A model generated the notes under the pieces. That model was not told where the DNA came from and made no database searches. It worked only from the letters and a program-made list of their open reading frames with translations. Below, piece by piece: positions 11,491-19,989 of a DNA stretch of 54,833 nt; the stretch's first letter is position 1; the number at the start of each line of letters is the position of its first letter. The position numbers and the translations under genes are program-made. This DNA comes from an uncultured Pseudomonadota bacterium (GTDB lineage: Bacteria > Pseudomonadota > Gammaproteobacteria > Steroidobacterales > Steroidobacteraceae). The stretch spans positions 1-54,833 of the forward strand of contig CAISEB010000051.1 in the NCBI GenBank assembly GCA_903884235.1, in the 5' to 3' direction.

Positions 11491-12364
11491 CACCGCCGGC
11501 CCCGCGTGGCAGCGCCGCCTGATGGTGGGGCTGCTGCTCGCGCCGGCACTGCTGTGGCTGTTCGCGCTGATCGTGCTGCCGCACGTCGACCTCGCGCTGC
11601 TGTCGTTCCGCGAGCGCACGGCGCCGCGCGAATTCGTCACCAGCCTCGCGCAGTACCGGACGTTCTTCACTGAACCGCTGTACTGGCACATCTTCGTGCG
11701 CACGGCCGTCATTTCCGCGATCTCGACGGCGCTCACCTTCCTGGTGGCCTTCCCGATCGCCTGGACGATCGCGAAGCTCGCGCGTGGCCGCGCGGCGACG
11801 CTGCTGTTCGTCGTCTGCCTGATCCCGTTCTGGGTGAGCGAGACGGTGCGCACGCTCGGCTGGATGATCCTGCTGCGCGAATCGGGCGTCCTGCCGGGCA
11901 TCCTCGTGCATCTCGGCCTCGCCGACGCACCGCCGGAACTGCTGTACCACGACGCGACGATCCTGGTCGGACTCGTGTACACCTCGCTGCTGTTCATGGT
12001 CGTGCCGCTCGTCAGCAGCCTCGAGAGCCTCGACAACTCGCTGATCGAGGCGGCCTACGACCTCGGCGCCTCGGGGCCGGCGATCCTCAGGCGCATCGTC
12101 ATCCCGCACGCGCTGCCCGGCATCACGGCGGGCTGCATCGTCGTGTTCATGCTCACGCTCGGCAACTACCTGACCCCGAACCTGCTCGGCGGCACGAGTT
12201 CGCAGTGGTTCACCGAGCAGATCTACACGCAGTTCATCACGCGCTTCAACTGGGAACAGGGCGCTGCGTTCGGCTTCCTGCTGCTCGGGCTGTCGACCAC
12301 GATGGTCTGGTTCGGGCTGAAACTCAGCGGCCAGCGCTTCTCCGACGTGATGCGGCGCACATGA
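11483..12364 (+). CDS. potB: Polyamine ABC transporter permease 1 (PotB/PotH-like)
   Basis: This 293-residue inner-membrane permease has about six transmembrane segments and carries the cytoplasmic EAA coupling motif (EAAYDLGAS) that docks on the ATPase. The order binding protein, ATPase, permease, permease matches pot operons. The ATG at 11483 is used; a GTG three codons earlier is possible. It overlaps the ATPase gene by 8 bases and the next permease by 4 (ATGA), consistent with a single coupled transcript. Confidence 0.88.
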
Positions 12365-13221
12365 TCCCCTCCCTCCCACGCCCGCTGTGGCTGCGCGCCG
12401 GAACCGGGATCTACCTGGTGCTGTTCCTCGTCTTCCTGTTCCTGCCGCTGCTGACGGTGGCCGTGTTCGCGTTCAACGACGCCAACTACCCAGCACCGCC
12501 CTGGCACGGGTTCACGCTCGACTGGTTCCTCGGCAACGGAGCCAAGGGCCGCACCGGCCTGTTCGGGGACGAGGAATTGCTCGCCAGCATCTGGACGAGC
12601 TTTGGCGTCGCCTGCTGGGTCACGGTGCTGTCGGTGGTCGTCGGCACGACGAATGCGTTCCTGATGGAACGCGCCAAGTTCGCCGGCAAGCAGGCGCTGT
12701 CGGTGATGATGCTGGCGCCGCTCGTCATCCCGGGCGTCATCCTCGGCATCTCGATCCTCGCGTTCGCGAGTCGCGTCGCCGACGTCCTCAACGATTCCCT
12801 GGGGCTCGAAGTCGAGTTCCTTCGCCCCGGCCTGCCGCTCGTCGTGGCCGGCCAGTTCTCGTACATCGTGGCCATCGCGACGCTGACGATCAGCGCGCGC
12901 CTCAAGCGCTTCGACCGCACGCTCGAGGAGGCGGCCTACAATCTCGGCGCGTCGCGCGCGGCGGTGCTCTGGACGATCACCATCCCGTACCTGCGCCCGG
13001 CCCTGATCGGATCGGCCGCAATCGCGTTCCTGATGTCGTTCGAGAACTTCAACACGACCCTCATGCTCGTCGGCGCGGACTCGCCGCTGACGATCATGAT
13101 GTACGGACGGATGCGCGAGGGCGCGACGCCCGTGCTGAACGCCGTCAGCCTGTTCCTGATGGTCGCGTCCGCGCTGCTTGCGCTGACGCTGATGCGCAAG
13201 GGCGACAAGGCCCGCAGCTGA
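12361..13221 (+). CDS. potC: Polyamine ABC transporter permease 2 (PotC/PotI-like)
   Basis: This 286-residue permease partner has six predicted membrane segments and the EAA loop (EAAYNLGAS). Its N-terminus, IYLVLFLVFLFLPLLTVAVFAF followed by an aromatic-rich periplasmic loop, is characteristic of PotC/PotI. The start is set by the ATGA overlap with the previous permease. With the three preceding genes it completes a full importer encoded between the two catabolic gene groups. Confidence 0.88.
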   Translation: MIPSLPRPLWLRAGTGIYLVLFLVFLFLPLLTVAVFAFNDANYPAPPWHGFTLDWFLGNGAKGRTGLFGDEELLASIWTSFGVACWVTVLSVVVGTTNAFLMERAKFAGKQALSVMMLAPLVIPGVILGISILAFASRVADVLNDSLGLEVEFLRPGLPLVVAGQFSYIVAIATLTISARLKRFDRTLEEAAYNLGASRAAVLWTITIPYLRPALIGSAAIAFLMSFENFNTTLMLVGADSPLTIMMYGRMREGATPVLNAVSLFLMVASALLALTLMRKGDKARS

Positions 13222-13277
13222 TGCCTTCTCCGTGCGGCCCGCGAACGGGCCGCACCATCCAACCAGGAGGGATAGCC

Positions 13278-13811
13278 GTGCTCAAGAAGATCCTCTACGT
13301 GATCGTGGCCCTGGTGGGCGTGCTCGTGGCGGTCGGCTTCGTGCTGCCGCGCCATGTGCACGTCGAGCGCTCGGTGTCGATCGCCCGTCCCGCCGGGGAG
13401 ATGTTCCCGCGGGTGAACTCGCTGCGCAAATTCAATGACTGGTCGCCGTGGGTCGACATCGACCCCGCCGCCGTGATCACGTTCTCGGGCCCGGACAGCG
13501 GCGTCGGCGCCAGCATGCACTGGGCCGGCAATCGCAAGATCGGCACCGGCAGCGACACCATCATCGAGTCGGTCGCCGACCGGCATGTCGGCCTCGAGCT
13601 CGACTTCGGCGGACAGGGCAAGTCGAAGTCCTCGATCGAGCTTGAGCCCGCCGTTGGCGGCACGAAGGTCACCTGGACGCTGGACATGGATCTCGGCGCC
13701 GGACCGATCCGTCGGTACTTCGGGCTGTTCATGGACGGCATGATCGGTCCGGACTACGAGCGCGGTCTCGGCCGCCTGAAGACGCTCGCCGAGGCGCCGC
13801 CGGCCGGCTGA
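13278..13811 (+). CDS. SRPBCC (START/polyketide-cyclase fold) protein with N-terminal membrane anchor
   Basis: This 177-residue protein starts at GTG with an AGGAGG site 7-8 bases upstream, which decides the start. Residues 4-24 are a hydrophobic anchor (ILYVIVALVGVLVAVGFVLP). The rest is an SRPBCC ligand-binding domain with the usual 'hveRsvsIarPageMFprvnslrkfndWSPW' pattern. It lies 56 bases after the transporter genes and may share their transcript. Ligand and role are unknown; such proteins occur as small hydrophobic-ligand binders. A strong hairpin after the stop separates it from the convergent aminotransferase gene. Confidence 0.8.
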   Translation: MLKKILYVIVALVGVLVAVGFVLPRHVHVERSVSIARPAGEMFPRVNSLRKFNDWSPWVDIDPAAVITFSGPDSGVGASMHWAGNRKIGTGSDTIIESVADRHVGLELDFGGQGKSKSSIELEPAVGGTKVTWTLDMDLGAGPIRRYFGLFMDGMIGPDYERGLGRLKTLAEAPPAG

Positions 13812-13816
13812 CCGCC

Positions 13817-13841
13817 CCCTCGCCGGCTCAGCCGGCGAGGG
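13817..13841. terminator. Bidirectional hairpin between convergent genes
   Basis: An 11-bp perfect stem (CCCTCGCCGGC / GCCGGCGAGGG) with a 3-base loop TCA lies between the convergent SRPBCC and aminotransferase genes. The loop is the stop codon of the minus-strand gene. There is no clear T-tract on either side, so it is a probable rather than proven intrinsic terminator. Confidence 0.55.
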
Positions 13842-15192
13842 AGCCGACGACCTCCGCGAAGGCCTGCACGAGGCGATCAACCTGCGCGCCGGTCGTCGCC
13901 GGGCAGACCAGCATCATGTTGTGGAACGGCGCGATCAGGCAGCCGCGGTTGAGCAAGCCGACGTGCAGCGCCTGCTCCAGTTCCGGCGCATGCGCCGCGA
14001 CCGCCTCGGTGCCGTTCACGAGCGGGCCCGGGGCACAGATGAATTCCACGCGCGCGCCGACGCGTGCGACGTGCCAGGGCAGCCCGAATCGATCGACGGT
14101 CGCAGCGAGTCCGGCGGCGAGCCGCGCCGCGAGCCCCTCCATGTGCGCGTAGGCGGCATCGGTCATCACTTCCTCGAGCGTCGCGCGCATCGTCGCCATC
14201 GCCAGCGCATTGGCCGAGAGCGTGGTGCCGAGCCCCGAGTGGCCCGGCGCCTTGGTGCGGCGGATCTCGTCCCAGCGAGCGGCCGCGCCGTCGCTGAATC
14301 CCCAGACGCTGGCCGGGACGCCGCCCGCGATCGGCTTGCCGACGACGAAGATGTCCGGCTCGAGTGCATGGGCGCGCGTGTAGCCGCCCGGGCCGGTCGA
14401 GATCGTGTGCGTCTCGTCGATCAGCAGCAGCGTGCCGGCTGCGCGCGTGAGGCGCCTGAGCGCCGCGTGGTAGCCCGGCGCCGGCAGCACCATGCAGCAG
14501 TTCGTCAGCACGGGCTCCGTGATCACGCAGGCGACGTCGCCCGCGGCAAGCTCGCGCTCGAGTGCAGGCAGATCATTGAACTCGACGATGCGCGTGCCCT
14601 CGGTCAGGTCCTGGAACTGGCCGATCAGGCCCGGGCGATTGCGTGCACGCCCGTCGGCGAGTTCCACGTAGGTCTCGTCCACCGCGCCGTGATAGCAGCC
14701 GTTGATCACGAGCACCTTGGGACGGCCGGTCACGGCACGGGCCACGCGCAGCGCGAAGCGATTGGCGTCGGACGCCGTCGTCGCCACCTGCCAGTGGGGC
14801 AGGCCGAAGCGCTCGCGCAGCAGGCGTCCGACCACGCCGGAGTGGATGGTCGGCAGCATGTACGTGAAGCCGTGGCCCGCCTGCGCGGCCAGCGCGCGCA
14901 GCACGGGCTCCGGCGAATGCCCGAACATCGATCCCGTGTCGCCGAGGCAGAAGTCGGCGAGCTCGATGCCATCCGCGTCAGTCAGGGTCGCACCGCTCGC
15001 GTCGGCGACCACCATCGGGAACGGCAGCGGCCAGTCGAGCATCCAGTGCATGGGCACGCCGGCGTAGTAGCCGGCGGCCCCCTCCCTCGACAGCACCCGC
15101 GAACGCGGACGCGCATCTGCGTAGCGCGCGGCCTCCGCCCGGGCAAACGCCTGCAGCCGCGCACGTTCGATGCCCCTCAGCATCTCAGGCAT
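13828..15192 (-). CDS. Class III PLP-dependent aminotransferase (GSA-aminomutase-like)
   Basis: This 454-residue fold-type I enzyme has the PLP lysine K286 in VVGKPIAGG and the PLP-pyridine aspartate D259 in LLIDETHT. It resembles glutamate-1-semialdehyde aminomutase-like omega-aminotransferases. It is the last gene of the polyamine run, so a terminal amine such as GABA, or a glutamylated amine, is a plausible donor; specificity cannot be read. In the phosphate-binding region the sequence is TTASDAN where many relatives have SGSEAN or SGTEAN. The start is ambiguous: ATG at 15192 overlaps the upstream ligase gene by 8 bases, while ATG at 15183 would begin just after its stop. Confidence 0.82.
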   Translation of the reverse strand: MPEMLRGIERARLQAFARAEAARYADARPRSRVLSREGAAGYYAGVPMHWMLDWPLPFPMVVADASGATLTDADGIELADFCLGDTGSMFGHSPEPVLRALAAQAGHGFTYMLPTIHSGVVGRLLRERFGLPHWQVATTASDANRFALRVARAVTGRPKVLVINGCYHGAVDETYVELADGRARNRPGLIGQFQDLTEGTRIVEFNDLPALERELAAGDVACVITEPVLTNCCMVLPAPGYHAALRRLTRAAGTLLLIDETHTISTGPGGYTRAHALEPDIFVVGKPIAGGVPASVWGFSDGAAARWDEIRRTKAPGHSGLGTTLSANALAMATMRATLEEVMTDAAYAHMEGLAARLAAGLAATVDRFGLPWHVARVGARVEFICAPGPLVNGTEAVAAHAPELEQALHVGLLNRGCLIAPFHNMMLVCPATTGAQVDRLVQAFAEVVGSLAG

Positions 15193-16552
15193 AGAAGTCG
15201 TACTCCCGCGGGAAGATGTCCTCGATGAGCTCGAGGTACTCGCCGCGCTTGGTGTCGCAGTAGATCTTGAGGAATTCTGCGGGGATGTACTGGGACAGGA
15301 GCCGGCCGTGCTCGAGCCGGTCGAGGGCCACGATCAGGTCGCCCGGGAACTCGGCATCGCCGCCCGTGCTGGCGCGCCCGTTCACCGGCTCCGTCGCCTC
15401 GAGCTTGTGCGTGATGCCATGCAGGAGCCCTGCCAGGATCGCCGCGACCGCGAGGTGGGGACTTGCGTCGGCACCGGCGACGCGATGCTCGATGCGCCGG
15501 CCGCCGCCGTCGGAGTGCGGGATCCGGAACGCCACGCTGCGATTGTTGTGGCCCCAATCGCGCGAAGTCGGCACGAACAGCCCGAGGTAGCGCCGCTGGG
15601 CGTTGAAGTTCGGCGCGAACAGGCCGAACGAGTCGTACAGCATCGCCTGCATGCCGGCGATGCCGTTGCGCAACAGCGCCTCGCCGCCCGCGGCGCCGAA
15701 GCGATTGTGGCCCGCCTCGTCGACGATGCTGACATGCACGTGCAGCCCGTTGCCCGGCTGCGGCATGAAGGGCTTGGCCATGAACGTCGCGTCCATGCCC
15801 ATCGACCGGGCAACGCCCTTGATGAGGCGGCGCAGCAGCACGGCCTGGTCCGCCGCGAGCAGCGGATCCGGCGTGTGGCGCAGGTTCACCTCGAACTGGG
15901 CGACGCCGTACTCGGCGACGCAGCCGCACACGGGCAGGCCCTGGGCCTGCGCCGCCGCATTGACGGCATCGAGGAACGCGGCGTTGTCCTCCACGGCGTC
16001 GAGCGACAGGTTGCCCGCGCGCCGTGGCGCGCTGCGCCCGGGCAGCGTGCCGATCAAGATCCGACCGTCGTCCGCGCGCCGGGGATCAATCAGGTAGAAC
16101 TCGAGCTCGCAGGCGACGACCGGGTGGATCCCCGTAGCACGGCACTTGTCGACCACGTTGCGCAGGATGACGCGCGGATCGAACGGCAGTTCCTCGAGCT
16201 TGGCGACGTCGAGAAGCCGGCACAGCACCTGCGCCGTCGGCGTCGCAGTCCAGGGGACGCGGACGAGGGTCCCCGGCACGGGCATCGCCGTGCCGTCCGG
16301 GTCGCCGTCGGACTTGCCGAGGCCACCCGCATCATGACCGAGTCCCCTGCAGTCGGCGACCGGAGCCGCGGCGGAGAATTGCACGCCTGCCTTGAAGAGG
16401 GTATCGGCGTCGGCGGCCTCGAGTCGCTTGCCGACCGCGTGGCCGTTTGAATCGATGACGAAGGCATCGATCGCCTTGACGTCGGGGTTGGCGGCCTTGA
16501 AGGCCTGCCATTCGCTCAGAGATGCCGTACCAGCGGGTGATTGTTCATGCAT
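15185..16552 (-). CDS. puuA: Gamma-glutamylputrescine synthetase-like ligase (PuuA-like)
   Basis: This 455-residue glutamine-synthetase-family ligase is proposed to make gamma-glutamylputrescine from glutamate, ATP and putrescine. It has CELEFYL (about 148-154) as the metal-binding strand, the FMAKPF loop, a GLHVHVS metal/ATP segment and a RIEHRVAGADASPHL substrate motif. Unlike the ligase at 3071-4438 it keeps the usual MAKP loop. It lies 24 bases after the PuuB gene on the same strand, the natural partner step, which supports putrescine as substrate. The two ligases in this window are clearly different subfamilies, not a recent duplication. Confidence 0.85.
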   Translation of the reverse strand: MHEQSPAGTASLSEWQAFKAANPDVKAIDAFVIDSNGHAVGKRLEAADADTLFKAGVQFSAAAPVADCRGLGHDAGGLGKSDGDPDGTAMPVPGTLVRVPWTATPTAQVLCRLLDVAKLEELPFDPRVILRNVVDKCRATGIHPVVACELEFYLIDPRRADDGRILIGTLPGRSAPRRAGNLSLDAVEDNAAFLDAVNAAAQAQGLPVCGCVAEYGVAQFEVNLRHTPDPLLAADQAVLLRRLIKGVARSMGMDATFMAKPFMPQPGNGLHVHVSIVDEAGHNRFGAAGGEALLRNGIAGMQAMLYDSFGLFAPNFNAQRRYLGLFVPTSRDWGHNNRSVAFRIPHSDGGGRRIEHRVAGADASPHLAVAAILAGLLHGITHKLEATEPVNGRASTGGDAEFPGDLIVALDRLEHGRLLSQYIPAEFLKIYCDTKRGEYLELIEDIFPREYDFYA

Positions 16553-16576
16553 GATTACCTCTACTCTGTTGGATGC

Positions 16577-17884
16577 TCAGAGGCGGTCCCTGAGCGCATA
16601 GAAAAGCATCGCGGCGACGAGCGTGGGCCAGCGCAGCGCGGGGCCGCCGGGGAACGCCGGGATCGGCACCCGCCCCAGCAGGTCGAGCGTTTCGCGCTCG
16701 CCGCACAGCGCGTCGGCGACGATCTTGCCGGTGTAGGGCGCGATCACGACCCCGAGCCCGGAGAACCCGCTCGCATTGATGAAGCCGGGCCCGAGCTCGC
16801 GCACCCACGGCATGCGATTCGGGGTGATCGCGAGGGTGCCGCCCCAGGCGTAGTCGAAGCGTGCGCCGGCCAGCTGCGGGAAGATCCCGAGCGCGTGCGG
16901 CCGCACGAACGCGGCGATGTCGCGCGGGAACCGGTAGCTGTAGTTCTCGCCGCCGCCGAACAGCAGCCGGTCATCCGGCGTGATGCGGAAGTAATTGACG
17001 ACGAAGCGGGAATCGGACACCGCGCAGTCGTTGGTGATCAGGCGCCGGGCGAGCGCGCCGAGCGGCTCGGTCACGGCCACGTAGTTGTTGATCGGCATGA
17101 CGTGCCGCTCGACGGACGGTGCGATCCGGCGCAGGTAGCCGTTGCATGCGAGCACGACCCGGTTCGCGCGCAATTCGCCCCGGGTGGTCGAGACGCAGTA
17201 GCCCTCGCCGCGGCGCGCGACGCCAGTGACCTCGACGCCCTCGTGCAGCCGCGCGCCGTGCGAGGCGGCCGCGCGACCGATGCCGAGCGCGAGCCCGAGC
17301 GCGTGCAGGTGCCCGCCCCGCGAATCGAAGCTGCCGCAGTGGTAGTCGCTAGAGGCGACCATCGAGTTCACCTCGTCGCGACCGACGAAGCGCAGCGAGT
17401 CGTAGCCGTAGCGCTCGCGCATGAACTCGACGTGATGGCGGGTCTCCGCCTCGAAACGGGGCTTGTGATCGGCGTGCAGCAGGCCGCCGCGGTAGTCGCA
17501 GTCGATTGCGTACGCGCCGATCAACCAGTCGAGGTGGGCGCGCGCGTCGAGCGCGAACTGCCAGTGGCGACGGGCATCCGCCTCGCCGACGTGCTTCTCG
17601 AGCCAGGCCTGGTCGCGGCGCACGCCGACATGCACCTGGCCGCCGTTGCGGCCCGAGGCGCCCCAGCCGAGCAGCGACTGCTCGAGGACGGCGACGTCGA
17701 CGCCGCGGCGCGCGAGCGCCAGCGCCGTGCCGAGGCCGGTGTAGCCGCCGCCGATCACGCAGACATCCGCCTGCGCCGGGCCCTCGAAGGGCTGGGTGGA
17801 GACCGCCTCCCGCACCGACGCCGCATAGTAGGACGGCGCGTGCACGGGCGCCGGCGAGATCGCGTCCGGGAAGCGGCGCGCCAT
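16577..17884 (-). CDS. puuB: Gamma-glutamylputrescine oxidase-like FAD enzyme (PuuB-like)
   Basis: This 435-residue DAO-family flavoenzyme has an N-terminal dinucleotide-binding motif (VCVIGGGYTGLGTALALA, about 41-58) and the typical WGASGRNGGQ segment of PuuB-like oxidases. A C-terminal GGTLAITPNRMP and SGFSGLGV motif binds the flavin. It should oxidise gamma-glutamylputrescine to the gamma-glutamyl aminoaldehyde. The start codon lies 2 bases after the GntR gene stop (TGAGCATG), so translation is likely coupled. The product aldehyde would need an aldehyde dehydrogenase; the only candidate in the window is the one at 4445-5836. Confidence 0.88.
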   Translation of the reverse strand: MARRFPDAISPAPVHAPSYYAASVREAVSTQPFEGPAQADVCVIGGGYTGLGTALALARRGVDVAVLEQSLLGWGASGRNGGQVHVGVRRDQAWLEKHVGEADARRHWQFALDARAHLDWLIGAYAIDCDYRGGLLHADHKPRFEAETRHHVEFMRERYGYDSLRFVGRDEVNSMVASSDYHCGSFDSRGGHLHALGLALGIGRAAASHGARLHEGVEVTGVARRGEGYCVSTTRGELRANRVVLACNGYLRRIAPSVERHVMPINNYVAVTEPLGALARRLITNDCAVSDSRFVVNYFRITPDDRLLFGGGENYSYRFPRDIAAFVRPHALGIFPQLAGARFDYAWGGTLAITPNRMPWVRELGPGFINASGFSGLGVVIAPYTGKIVADALCGERETLDLLGRVPIPAFPGGPALRWPTLVAAMLFYALRDRL

Positions 17885-17886
17885 GC

Positions 17887-18555
17887 TCAGGCCCCGTTCT
17901 CGAAGCCGTTCTTGGCGATCAGGCTCATGCCATCGCGGATATCGGCCAGCACGGCGCGCCGCAGTGCCGGGCCGTTGCGGTCGCGGATCGCGGCCAGTGC
18001 GCGCTCGTGCTGATCGTCGAGGCGCGACGTGCCGAAGCGTCCGTACACGACCCGCATGTAGGGGCCGAACTGCAGCCACAACGTCTCGATCAGCTGGATC
18101 AGCGTCGGCCGCGACAGCGCCCGATAGATCAGGAAGTGGAACTCGTAGTTGCGCGCCATGTAGGCACCGACGTCGCCGTCGCGCAAGGCTTCTCCGATCT
18201 CGTCGTCGACCGCGCGCAACCGCTTCAGTCGCGCCGCGTCGATGTGGCGGACGGCGGACGCCGCCGCATCCGGCTCGAGCATCTCGCGGCACCGCAGCAG
18301 GTCCTGGAACCGCGCCGCCGTCATCGGCGGCACGACGATGCGTCGCTTGGAGCGGATCTCGACGGCCCCTTCGGCCGCGAGCCGGGCGAGCGCCTCGCGC
18401 ACTGGCATTTGGCTGACGCAGAGCTCGAGCGCGAGGCCGCGCGTCGACAGCGAGGTACCCGGCATCACGCGGCCCGTGACGAAGCGCCGTCGCAGCTCCT
18501 CGTGCACGCTCGCACGCAGGAGTCCGTCCGCCGGATCGCTGGGTTCGGCGCTCAT
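17887..18555 (-). CDS. GntR-family transcriptional regulator (FCD type)
   Basis: This 222-residue regulator has an N-terminal winged helix (about 12-75, with STRGLALELCVSQMPVREAL as the recognition region) and a C-terminal all-helical FCD effector domain. Conserved acid and histidine residues there often bind a metal and a carboxylate ligand. It is embedded in the polyamine operon between the aminotransferase and oxidase genes, so it most likely senses a pathway metabolite and controls this run, possibly also the + strand transporter genes. Start chosen at MSAEPSD, 7 bases after the upstream stop; the frame is open earlier inside the aminotransferase gene, but those residues are low-complexity arginine-rich. 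Confidence 0.87.
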   Translation of the reverse strand: MSAEPSDPADGLLRASVHEELRRRFVTGRVMPGTSLSTRGLALELCVSQMPVREALARLAAEGAVEIRSKRRIVVPPMTAARFQDLLRCREMLEPDAAASAVRHIDAARLKRLRAVDDEIGEALRDGDVGAYMARNYEFHFLIYRALSRPTLIQLIETLWLQFGPYMRVVYGRFGTSRLDDQHERALAAIRDRNGPALRRAVLADIRDGMSLIAKNGFENGA

Positions 18556-18562
18556 GCCACGC

Positions 18563-19960
18563 TCAGCCGGCTGCCGGCAGCGCCTGCAGTGCGGGCGCGG
18601 CCTCGTCGAGCGCGGCGCCGATCGTGTCGACCAGCCGATCGATCTCGGCATGGGTGATGATCAAAGGCGGGCAGAAGACGATCGTGTCGCGGATCGCGCG
18701 GACCATGAGGCCGCGACGGATGCAGATGTCGCGCACCATCGGGCCGGCCGTGCCTTCCTTGCCGGCGAACCGTTCGTTCGAGCCGGGCCGCGACACGATC
18801 TCCACGCCGCCGATGAGGCCGAGGCTGCGCGCCTCGCCCACGAGCGGGTGGGAACGCAGGCGATCGAGGGCCCGCGACAGGTACGGCGCCGTGTCCCCGG
18901 CCGTCCGCTCCACGAGCTTCTCGCGCGTGATGATCTCGATGTTCTTGAGCGCGACCGCCGCTGCCGTGGGGTGGCCCGAGTACGTGTACCCGTGCACGAA
19001 CTCGCCGCCGTCGCGCAGGGTCTCGACGATCGAGCTCGAGACCGCGGTTGCGGAGATGGGCAGGTAGCCGGACGACAGGCCCTTGGCCATCGAGACGATG
19101 TCCGGGCGGATCCCGAAATGCTGGAAGCCGAACCAGCGACCGAGGCGGCCGAATCCGCAGATCACCTCGTCGCTGACCAGCAGGATGCCGTACTTGCGGC
19201 AGATCGCCTCGATCGCCGTCCAGTATCCCGCCGGCGGGATGATCACGCCACCGGCGCCCTGCACCGGCTCGCCGATGAAGGCGGCGACATTGTGCGGACC
19301 GACCTTGAGGATGCGCTCCTCGAGGGCGGCAGCCGCGCGCGCGCCGAACGCCACCGGGTCCTCGCCGAAACCGTCGCCGAAGTGGTACGGCTGCATGATG
19401 TGCTCGATGCCGGGGATCGGCAGGTTGCCCTGCTCGTGCATCGCGCGCATGCCACCCAGGCTCGCGCCGGCAACCGTCGAACCGTGGTAGCCGTTCCAGC
19501 GTCCGATGATGACGTTGCGGTACGGCTGGCCGCGCACGGCCCAGTAATGGCGCACCAGCCGCAAAACGGTGTCGTTGGCCTCGGATCCCGAGGAATTGAA
19601 GAACACGTGAGTGAGGCCATTGCCGAGGCGCTCGGCCACGGCAGTGGCGAGCCGCACGGCCGGCGCGCTCGCCGTCTTGAAGAACGTGTTGTAGTACGGC
19701 AGCTGCAGCATCTGCGCGTGCGCCGCGTCGGCGAGTTCCGCGCGGCCGTAGCCGGCGTTGACGCACCAGAGCCCCGCCATGCCATCGAGGATCGCGTTGC
19801 CCTCGGCGTCGTGGATCGTGCAGCCCTCGGCGTGCGTGATGATGCGACTGCCGCCCAGCGTGTCGCGCAGCCGGTAGTCGGTCTGGCCCGGCAGGTGGTG
19901 CGCGATGTCCTGGCGCTTCAGGTCGGCAAGTTCGGCCGCGGGCAGCTTGGCGGAAGTCAT
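18563..19960 (-). CDS. spuC: Putrescine-pyruvate aminotransferase-like (SpuC-like)
   Basis: This 465-residue class III aminotransferase is proposed to move the amino group of putrescine to pyruvate, giving 4-aminobutanal. The PLP lysine K293 is in SMAKGLSSGYLP and the aspartate D264 is in VSDEVICGFGRLG; the phosphate-binding FFNSSGSEAND lies at 120-130. The sequence reads as the SpuC/YhxA-type branch of omega-aminotransferases. It follows the SpdH-like gene by 29 bases and precedes the GntR gene by 7, inside one strand-wise run. It gives the organism a transamination route to the same metabolite as the glutamylation route. Confidence 0.85.
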   Translation of the reverse strand: MTSAKLPAAELADLKRQDIAHHLPGQTDYRLRDTLGGSRIITHAEGCTIHDAEGNAILDGMAGLWCVNAGYGRAELADAAHAQMLQLPYYNTFFKTASAPAVRLATAVAERLGNGLTHVFFNSSGSEANDTVLRLVRHYWAVRGQPYRNVIIGRWNGYHGSTVAGASLGGMRAMHEQGNLPIPGIEHIMQPYHFGDGFGEDPVAFGARAAAALEERILKVGPHNVAAFIGEPVQGAGGVIIPPAGYWTAIEAICRKYGILLVSDEVICGFGRLGRWFGFQHFGIRPDIVSMAKGLSSGYLPISATAVSSSIVETLRDGGEFVHGYTYSGHPTAAAVALKNIEIITREKLVERTAGDTAPYLSRALDRLRSHPLVGEARSLGLIGGVEIVSRPGSNERFAGKEGTAGPMVRDICIRRGLMVRAIRDTIVFCPPLIITHAEIDRLVDTIGAALDEAAPALQALPAAG

Positions 19961-19989
19961 GGTCGTGTCCTCGAGGTCGGGGGCGCCGG

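Noticed and set aside
15185-16552. Calling either GS-family gene nitrogen-assimilating glnA
   Set aside because: Both lack the context (glnK, ntrBC) and belong with PuuA-type ligases by sequence and by neighbours.
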